Positions 57,139 through 64,000 of a stretch of 64,000 nt of DNA are shown here, one piece after another. A model generated the notes under the pieces. That model saw nothing but the letters and a program-made list of their open reading frames with translations. It did no database searches and was not told the origin of the DNA. The stretch spans positions 2,145,285-2,209,284 of the forward strand of contig NW_022985163.1 of the NCBI RefSeq assembly GCF_010093535.1, written 5' to 3'. How positions within the stretch are numbered: the first letter of the stretch is position 1; each line of letters opens with the position of its first letter. The DNA is from Lindgomyces ingoldianus. Taxonomy: Eukaryota > Ascomycota > Dothideomycetes > Pleosporales > Lindgomycetaceae. The position numbers and the translations under genes are program-made.

Positions 57139-58062
57139 AATCTGCGTTTACCAGTAGCTAGCACTCCTTGATCCATGTTACCAGCGAGTTTAGCAACACG
57201 CTGGGATGCAAGAGACGCGGCGTTCGATAGTCTCCTCCCCGCTAGTTTCACCCTCGCCCGTGCAGTTGCTTTGGCTTTGGCTACGACGCGATTGTTCTTC
57301 GCTGAGTCTTGCCGCACGTTCGGCAGCATTCTTCCTAATCTGAGCCCATCTGTCCTAGCATAGGGTGACGCCGCAAGTCAAGTCTGCAGATTCTTCGGAG
57401 ACATCATCCCTGGTAGGTGCGCTAGTGGTATGTGGATGCTCTTCTCGTTCATAGCATTCCTCATCAATCGATTCCGGTTTGGGAACTTCCTGTCGGTTGA
57501 GAGGTGGTGGAGGACGAACAGTCATTGCTTTGTCGTCAGAGCCATCATTAGAAACGAAAGCTGGCATATTGTTCATCGGGCCTTGGTGAAATTTAGCAAA
57601 AGCATGATCGGCCCCGAAATATTTAGTCGTGGTCATAGGAGGCCGCTCGGGCGATGAGCATCTCCAGAGTATTCATATTCATGCGATATTGCAGAAACTG
57701 CGGCGCTCTTACTAGTGGCTGTTGAGTGGGTAAGGACTGGCTCGGGTTTTTTGGTTCCCTCGCTGGGTACCGGGGACTTCTCGACGGGCTCAATGGTGGG
57801 TGATGGCTTCATCCTTAGCTGGAACATACGCCGTCCAAGACCCGATTCAGGGGCCTGCAGTCCATTCTCTGGTTCGCGGGGAGTCTCTGATCTGGCAACC
57901 TTGTCCTTCTTTCCAAACATCATCCGAAAGCCGCTTCCACCAGTGTTCTTCTTGAGTTTCTTAGGAGGAGGTTTCCTCATAGGAATTGGCTCCTGGCTTA
58001 TGGATTGATTTTCTCTAGCCCGTTTGGCAAACCTTTTCAGCGTGATCGGGCTAGGAAGAACT
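57139..58062 (-). pseudogene. Decayed gene for a Pro/Lys-rich fungal protein of unknown function
   Basis: Minus-strand pieces: Arg-Val-Leu-Pro-Ser-Pro-Ile-Thr-Leu-Lys-Arg-Phe near 58060, a long Pro/Lys/Glu-rich low-complexity stretch (57980-57640), a second part from about 57650 to 57355, and a C-terminal motif Arg-Trp-Ala-Gln-Ile-Arg-Lys-Asn-Ala-Ala-Glu-Arg-Ala-Ala-Arg near 57345-57300 followed by Gly-Glu-Thr-Ser-Gly-Glu-Glu-Thr-Ile-Glu. The pieces need frame changes near 57650, 57365 and 57190, and no introns fit. The C-terminal motif looks like that of a conserved fungal protein, but I cannot name it. No RIP is seen. Confidence 0.45.
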
Positions 58063-59031
58063 CTATTGAGGAGAGGGAACAGGCTTTCGATGTGCTGGGT
58101 GATTCTTGCAGCGCTTCGTCATTGTCACAATACTCAAAGTTCTTGGTGCGAAGCAGAAGGGCAAATAGCATGGGCAGAACCAAATCAACAACTATTACAA
58201 TCCGGGTCATGAAGATTTGCATGAGAACTGGCGGGCACTTGGTTTGAGATACAAGCGCTTGGGGCGAAGGGGCAAGGTCAATATCCCACTTTTACTAGCC
58301 ACGGAGTCTTGGGAAAGAGAATAAAAGGCAAAGAAGAGATGGCTCGCAGCATCGGTATCCCTACAAATGTTAGTCTTATTCCTCAAGTCATAGGTAAGAT
58401 TCTAACTTCTCCCAGCACCTAATCGCCCTCCTCTGTGCGACTCAACCTCTAGAGTAGCTAGGACTAAGAGCATAAGGAATACATACCAGCGAGAAGAGCC
58501 AAGCTTTGAATTGATTGGACAACCCTCCAGGTTACACTTTCTGATCATTTCCCATTACAAGGCGATATACTTTGTAGCTGCCTTCACTAATATTCCCAAT
58601 AGATAGGTTAGGTCTCGCGTGCATTACTTACTGAAGACTAGGAACGTAACAACGATGGGATCGAGTATGTCCTGTTGGTACATTGTCTCCTAGCCTGAAT
58701 AGCCACAGCCAAAGTTACGACCCCAGAATCACTTGAACGAATCCTTGAAGTAGTTCTAGTTTACTAGATCGGTGGCCCGAACCAAGCGCATTTATTTACT
58801 TGTTTGACATGGGTTCAGGCCGCGCTGAAGAGCCGGGGAGGGAGGCCAGGTGCAGTTGTTAGGTTGGGGAAGAGGGAGATGGTTCAGAATAAAGCATCGG
58901 AACATGTAGAGAGGAGGGTGGAGGTCGGCAGAGGGGAGGGGATTGGAAGATAAGGCAGTGGTGCGCACATCACGTGCCGGGTTTCTTCGGCAAGGTCCGC
59001 CGCCCTCTTCGGTTGGTAAATCCAACATTGC
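58063..59031. other. Intergenic region upstream of the Myb gene
   Basis: About 970 bp. A small minus-strand frame at 58222-58037 may be the start of the decayed gene at 57139. The last 200 bp are rich in GGAGG/GAGGGG purine runs and include a CACGTG at 58972-58977, about 60 bp before the Myb start codon. No TATA box is evident. Confidence 0.4.
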
Positions 59032-61431
59032 ATGGTGTCCAACTCCCTAGCACTTTCAACGCCCTCAACGCCCTCAACACGGGACACAAATGGCCGCCGA
59101 CGTTCGCTGAGGACGATGCAGCCTCGAATAGCAACGCTGCTAGGCGAGTCTGCTCCCTCTGAACGCCTTCCAGTCGATCTCGTCCCACTGCTTCCAGCAC
59201 CCGCCGCACCCCACCGTCCGCTTCCAGTCGAACCCACCCCAGTCGAAGCTTTCCCCATCGGCGACAATGGCCACACGAACAAAGCTCCCCACCAGAATGA
59301 ATATAGTACAGTACGACAACACGCGCCTTCCCTCCATACCAGACAGAAATCGAGCGTGCCTATTGCCGAAGTCCTGAACAAAGAAGCAACGTCACAACCC
59401 ACTGTCTTCCATCCACTGTCAGCTTCGTCTGCCCCTCCCACCGCTCTAACAGCTCCAACAGCTCCAGCGGCTCCATTCAGTGGCCGGCTGAGTGACATCT
59501 TGCTCGACCCATCGCAACAGTATGCCAAGAAGCGAAGGAAGGTCGACGAGCACACGTCTGTGCCAAGTCTATCATCAAACGAGAACACCCTTCTCACGCT
59601 ACCAAAGCCGCATCAAGCAAAGAAGACTACCAAGCGACCTAGAATCCCGCCTCTCCTGCAGGGCCTTCACCAGCCCCCCCCGCTACCTCCGGAAGGCCGG
59701 CTCTTCCCTCCAATTACTGGTGAAGGAGGTGGGTTCGGAAGGGACATTCCTGAGAGGGTGGCACTGCCCAGCCCCGCGGGGTTAGAAAAAGGAAAAGAGA
59801 AGGAGGATAAGGAAAACCGAGACCAAGGGGGCAACGACCATGCTGCAGAGAAAGAAAATAGTCCAACGAAAGAGATCAAGAAGACAAAGGAGACAAAGGA
59901 GACCAGGAAGCGGAACAAATGGTCGGAACAAGAGACTGAGCATCTGCTTCATGGCGTGAGCAGGTTCGGCATTGGCAACTGGAAGAAGATTCTGCAGTGC
60001 CCAGACTTCAACTTCAACGACCGCACCGCTGTGGATCTCAAGGACCGCTTTCGAACTTGCTGTCCTGGGGAAGGACTGAAAATGCGGAAACCCAAATCAC
60101 GAGCCAAAAATCCACCGCCACAGAAAGCGCAGGACGAAGAGCCTTGTTTAAGTGCCCCCAACGATAATGCGGAACAAGCCCTTCCGAACTTCTCTGTCCA
60201 TACTTCCGTGAGGACTGAAAGGGCAAGGAAAGTTCGTGCAGATACGCACCGGAAAGGTGCCGCTGAACTTGCAGAGATGGGGATCCAGCGTCCCTTCTTT
60301 AAGAACACCCGACGTGAACGACGAGAGTTCACGGAGCAGGACGATGAGAATCTTATAAGAGGCTTCGAGAAGTACGGTGCCAAGTGGCATTCAATGAGAG
60401 ACGACCCGGAGCTGGGATTTGGCGTTCGGCATGCTACAGATCTGCGCGATCGATTTCGTATCAGGTATGCAGAAATATATGCCAAGGCCGGCTATAGACT
60501 GAAACCGAAGGAGGAACTACTGCTAAAGGAGAAGGAAGGAGCAAGCAGCCAAGACTCTTTGGGTACGAATAGTGAGAGCCAGTCGTCCTATGCCAAACCA
60601 ATCGAAGAGGAAGTCCCTCCCGAAGCTGCAGCCTTTGTTACGACTACAGCTTCTTCCAGAAGGACACATACCTTCTTCCAGCCCTTCTTGAACAAATTCC
60701 CAGCATCGTTTGATGATTTCAACGATATCGTTTCCGATGACGATGGAGAAGGCGGGCATAGCCCGATCACCCTGAACAGGAACATTCTCCAATGGGCTGA
60801 CGCGAATCCCTCTCAGACCAACACATCCGCTCTGCCCTCAAGCATGCCAGTAGTATCAACATTGATAGGCGACGCCGGCTTCAACTATTTCCCCACCATG
60901 GATGGACTCATCACCCTGGGTACCATCGCATCTATCCCTACCAATCAGACTTCAACCATGCCTCCATATCTACCAACCTCGAATCCGAATCCTATCTCGC
61001 TTCCGATTAATCCTAGTGCCAATGGAAACTTCTTCCTCAATCCGACAACATCCAACCTAACGAACGTGTCTGCTCCTCCCACCCATAGTTCATCAAAACG
61101 AGAAATGAAATCTTTCCTCCGAACACCCAATCTTCCCACCATTGTCTTTCCTCACGTCCCCGTTGCCAGTGCACGGAATACTGTGCACAATCTTCCTCCT
61201 CCTGCGGACCTTTTGTCTGGCTTAGACACAGATGTGCGGCCAGAATCACATTCTACCGGATATTTTCTTGATGAACCTATGAACTGGACTTTCACAGCTC
61301 CGAGCGCGCCCGGGAATGGGTCGACGCTGGCTCCGATGATGAATGGGGTTGGGCGAGGGCTTTTAGCTTTTGATCGGGGACTATTGGAGGAACCGTTTGG
61401 AGAGCGTAGTGTGTTGAATAGTAGTATTTGA
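59032..61431 (+). CDS. Double Myb/SANT telobox-type DNA-binding protein (Teb1-like), 799 aa
   Basis: A single long exon. The first 290 residues are low-complexity, Pro/Ala/Ser-rich then Lys/Glu-rich with basic clusters (Lys-Lys-Arg-Arg-Lys near 163-167) fitting a nuclear signal. Myb 1 at about 295-345 has Trp at the first and second core positions and ends with Val-Asp-Leu-Lys-Asp-Arg-Phe-Arg-Thr, which matches the telobox signature of proteins that bind TTAGGG-type repeats. Myb 2 at about 429-482 ends with Ala-Thr-Asp-Leu-Arg-Asp-Arg-Phe-Arg. The C-terminal 300 residues are Ser/Thr/Pro/Asn-rich. The two-domain layout with a telobox recalls Schizosaccharomyces pombe Teb1, which acts in transcription. 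Translation could also start at Met29, where the sequence becomes more ordered. The gene appears intact. Confidence 0.85.
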   Translation: MVSNSLALSTPSTPSTRDTNGRRRSLRTMQPRIATLLGESAPSERLPVDLVPLLPAPAAPHRPLPVEPTPVEAFPIGDNGHTNKAPHQNEYSTVRQHAPSLHTRQKSSVPIAEVLNKEATSQPTVFHPLSASSAPPTALTAPTAPAAPFSGRLSDILLDPSQQYAKKRRKVDEHTSVPSLSSNENTLLTLPKPHQAKKTTKRPRIPPLLQGLHQPPPLPPEGRLFPPITGEGGGFGRDIPERVALPSPAGLEKGKEKEDKENRDQGGNDHAAEKENSPTKEIKKTKETKETRKRNKWSEQETEHLLHGVSRFGIGNWKKILQCPDFNFNDRTAVDLKDRFRTCCPGEGLKMRKPKSRAKNPPPQKAQDEEPCLSAPNDNAEQALPNFSVHTSVRTERARKVRADTHRKGAAELAEMGIQRPFFKNTRRERREFTEQDDENLIRGFEKYGAKWHSMRDDPELGFGVRHATDLRDRFRIRYAEIYAKAGYRLKPKEELLLKEKEGASSQDSLGTNSESQSSYAKPIEEEVPPEAAAFVTTTASSRRTHTFFQPFLNKFPASFDDFNDIVSDDDGEGGHSPITLNRNILQWADANPSQTNTSALPSSMPVVSTLIGDAGFNYFPTMDGLITLGTIASIPTNQTSTMPPYLPTSNPNPISLPINPSANGNFFLNPTTSNLTNVSAPPTHSSSKREMKSFLRTPNLPTIVFPHVPVASARNTVHNLPPPADLLSGLDTDVRPESHSTGYFLDEPMNWTFTAPSAPGNGSTLAPMMNGVGRGLLAFDRGLLEEPFGERSVLNSSI

Positions 61432-62033
61432 AAGGTTTATATCAGGGAATTACATGGAGTGGAATGGCAGATCTAGAGGAAACCGGTAGGTAGTTCAGAT
61501 ACCCAGCAGCTATTGCACTTTCATACATTGGCTTCTATCAACATGCGCCAAAATTTCAGCTCATGAATTCTCCAGCCTATCATTAGCCGCCTCCTATCTT
61601 GTTAATCGCGCCATTAGAGGTACCCCGGAAAACTTTCTGCTGTTTCATATTCCCTTTGTACCCTGATTTGGTCCAATACCTGGTAACTTTCATGCATCTG
61701 CCTTATAGTACGGTCGGTGCCGAGCTGGGCCATGTGGTGACTCGCCTTATGTACCATCTGCCCACTTTGCACCGCTAACTCTAGCTAGTGTTAGTGCATA
61801 TATCACACTCAAAAGGACCATACTAACTTGGCCTACATTTCAATGGTGGGCTGATATTTGATCGGAGATATCTATTGCTAAGCTAATTGTGATGGTGCTT
61901 GGTGCAGTTTGCACAGATACACTTAGAGATAAATCCTTCTGAGAAGCTGTGGCTGTACTCATTAAAGGCATAAGGGTGTTTTCCAGACAACTCTTATCGG
62001 AAGTTAGGGGCTCTGTCCTTACAATGATCTGGA
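61432..62033. other. 3' flank of the Myb gene; no gene seen
   Basis: 600 bp of ordinary composition ending at the GGCTATAA target of the next miniature element. No frame longer than a few dozen codons with features. Confidence 0.4.
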
Positions 62034-62041
62034 GGCTATAA

Positions 62042-62681
62042 CAGGGCTTCCAACGGGCCGTACTACGGTCCGTACATAGTGAACCGTAACGGTCACGTGT
62101 TCAGTACGAACGTACCGAGTTCGTGAGCCGTACCGTACGTTTAATGATGCCCTAGGTACGGTACGTAGTACGGATCGTATTACCCTTTTAGGAAGTTTGT
62201 ATACACGGTTATGTTACACCTATCCAACCCCTAAGTACCCTAGGCTTGGCACGGGGTATATAGGCTCCTCGGCCTCTGTACCTCTGCCTCTAACCCTAAG
62301 GTTTACTCTTGTTACCCCCTATCCTGCATTCCCTCTCTATGACCTGTGTTTCCTAATTAATACCCCTTACACCACACCTCTTGCTGCCTTACAGGCCTTA
62401 TCTAGTCCTATCTGCTCTTGTTACTAGGGAGAACTAGTTATTTTATAGTTAATTAGACCTTAATCTTGCGTCTCTAGAGACCTATAGTCTTAGCTGTTTT
62501 AACTAGAGTACAGCGTACTTTAATTAAATTGTACTACTTGTACAGATCACGTGAGCTGTAACAGTTACAATACGTACACCTACCTCTCCTCCTCCCTGTC
62601 GTACAAACGTACACAAAATCTCACCCGTACAGGCCTCAAAATCGCCCAATCGTACAGTACTACGCCTCGCTGGAAGCCCTG
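62042..62681 (-). mobile_element. hAT-type miniature element, 640 bp, relative of the one in the GH79 gene
   Basis: Ends CAGGGCTTCCAACGGGCC and, inverted, CAGGGCTTCCAGCGAGGC. It is flanked by GGCTATAA (62034-62041, 62682-62689). It is similar over most of its length to 51364-51966 in reverse orientation and about 37 bp longer. Non-coding. Confidence 0.92.
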
Positions 62682-62689
62682 GGCTATAA

Positions 62690-62921
62690 GCTGACCCTAG
62701 AATATTTAAAGAGCTAGACTAAGAAAGCGGCTCAGATTGACGAATCTGGATTCTATCGTAACATTCATGGGGTCTACCCAGATTAGTGAGCATAAATTTT
62801 GTGAAGGCAGACAATATGAATGCTTTGAAGATTGCGATTCTGGCTTAAGTGATGTGATTCAGGTGAAGCTCTCTCAGACTCCTCGAAGTAATCGCAAGCG
62901 GCAAAAGGTCAGCCATACACC
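62690..62921 (+). other. Short remnant sequence between two miniature elements
   Basis: The + frame 62737-62920 is open and Cys/Ser-rich but runs into the next element. It may be a fragment of an older gene or repeat; nothing is recognised. Confidence 0.25.
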
Positions 62922-63080
62922 CAGACGTATGAACAAGCAAGTTTGTGGCGCTTTCAAGGTCCAACTTGACTTAACTGATAACCTGCTTTGGTTAATGACC
63001 TCCTTTATAGGTTTAACGCACCTAATTAGGAATAACGCTTCTCTCTGACAGTAAATTTGACTTGCTTGTTGACATGTCTG
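62922..63080. mobile_element. 159-bp hAT-type miniature element (old copy)
   Basis: It aligns in reverse orientation with 52960-53122 across its whole length, including an ACTGTCAGAGAGAAGCG block. The ends are CAGACGTATGAACAAGC and, inverted, CAGACATGTCAACAAGC. The flanking 8-mers CATACACC and CATTTACT match at only five of eight positions, so the duplication has decayed or the ends are shifted. Confidence 0.7.
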
Positions 63081-63618
63081 CATTTACTAAGCATAGCAGA
63101 TGAATATATAGGTGGATATTTGTACGTGTGGCAGAAGGGTGGGTTACGTGACTAATTCCATCTTATTCTTCCCTGATAGTTCTTCCATATCACCTGTAGC
63201 CTCAACATCTTCATCTTCTGCGGCCTTCCCAGATTGAGTAGCACTCAGGAGTGTCACTCCTTAGTTATGGTCCAAAGTCTAAAGCACTCCATTCTTGTTC
63301 CATAATCAACACTTTCTACGCCGAATTATTAACACGAATGCCAACGATACATTCATCCGATCTTCCCACTCCACATCCATTGTGCCCAGTGGCGTGTTCG
63401 ATCTTACTTCCGGCCTTAGGAGGCAGCCAGCCTAGTTGTTAGAAATTGAACCGACCACGTCCCACTTCTTGTTTTTCTGTAAGCTAACAAATGGCTTGCC
63501 TGCGATCTTTGTCCTAGTGACCATACATACCACCGCGAATTTGGTACAGTAGGTGCCAGGAAGTGATCATCCTCCGCACCGTGCGCAAGCGAATACGATC
63601 TGCCCACGCAGTTTTCTA
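63081..63618. other. Intergenic; no gene supported
   Basis: Single-copy-like sequence up to the TA target of the last transposon. Frames at 63251-63442 and 63416-63646 overlap on opposite strands and lack features. Confidence 0.35.
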
Positions 63619-63620
63619 TA

Positions 63621-64000
63621 ACGTACTTCATGGGCGAGTTGCTCACACACCTGAGTCGCTTACTTTTGCCAAGACCCCACTAAACTACCCTTCCTACACT
63701 AATGCATTCCCCACAACACTACTTAGACGCGCTAAAAGAATGTTAGATACAGCTTACACTTTAAGCTTTTAAATAAGACATAAAACTTTTAAAGAAATGT
63801 GCTATAGCTATATATAAAGTTTTATAAAAAATAATAAATAACTATAGCGCTAGACAACCTTTACAAGCTAATTCTATAGCTAAATTATAAAGGCTAGGTA
63901 ATAAAAAGAAGCAGGTGATTGTTAAGACTTGTCACGATTGTGCACGAGTAAGGTTATAGAGCTTCACAGAGGTCTAGTTTAATTACTACGTGAGGTATTA
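63621..64000. mobile_element. ACGT-A element (left part), cut by a further insertion and the window edge
   Basis: Starts ACGTACTTCATGGGCGAGTT after TA (63619-63620). It follows the foldback left arm to about 63929, where the sequence switches to TGTCACGATTGTGCACGAG. This new sequence begins like an LTR (TGT) and probably represents a retrotransposon inserted in the arm; its other end is outside the window. The arm is less RIP-mutated than other copies. Confidence 0.75.

Noticed and set aside
58884..59597. 237-codon minus-strand frame opposite the Myb gene start
   Set aside because: It is the mirror of a GC-rich Pro/Ser/Ala coding stretch on the + strand, with no domain, and the + frame is clearly the real gene.

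Overview
The window looks like a chromosome piece from a filamentous ascomycete (Pezizomycotina). It alternates sharply between ordinary gene-bearing sequence with short 45-75 bp introns and long AT-rich, TpA-rich blocks packed with nested transposable elements. Their reading frames are full of TAA/TAG stops and G:C-to-A:T changes such as an aspartate-to-asparagine change in a reverse transcriptase YxDD box. That is the mark of repeat-induced point mutation (RIP). The species cannot be named from the sequence.

Layout. 1-1921: one small secreted-protein gene and flank. 1924-18622: a Fot1/pogo-like Tc1/mariner element carrying nested insertions up to five levels deep, including a 7.6 kb Ty3/Gypsy chromovirus. 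18625-20206: a degraded low-copy island. 20215-37172: a 17 kb hAT element (8-bp target duplication, hAT C-terminal domain) that received a Ty1/Copia element, an LTR-element remnant with a solo LTR inside it, and four TA-target Tc1/mariner-type elements, one of which holds a fifth. 37198-42534: a gene island with a membrane-receptor-like gene that is probably broken and an intact seven-exon secreted FAD oxidoreductase. 42535-47147: a second RIP-mutated block with two solo LTRs, a short LTR retrotransposon built around repeated hairpins, and an assembly gap. 47148-63618: mostly single-copy sequence with one hypothetical gene, a GH79 glycosidase gene split by a hAT-type miniature element, a DUF4360 secreted protein, a decayed metallopeptidase, another decayed gene and an intact double-Myb telobox protein. 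63621-64000: the next transposon begins.

Most of the DNA history can be read from target-site duplications. Two sister Tc1/mariner-type families dominate, called here ACGT-A and ACGT-B because both begin ACGTAC. Both insert at TA, both encode a remnant pogo-like transposase on the minus strand, and both have a 17-bp direct repeat inside the terminal inverted repeat whose core differs between families but is matched in both copies. Each family has its own short derivative: a long foldback for A and a constant 1131-1132 bp internal deletion for B. Empty-site comparison between copies confirms the TA duplications.

Intact-looking host genes are 560-1135, 40078-42049, 47768-48358, 53906-54575 and 59032-61431. 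Several genes near the transposon blocks are broken (GH79, M6-like peptidase, the 57-58 kb gene, probably the receptor-like gene). I found no rRNA, tRNA, CRISPR array or complete biosynthetic gene cluster.
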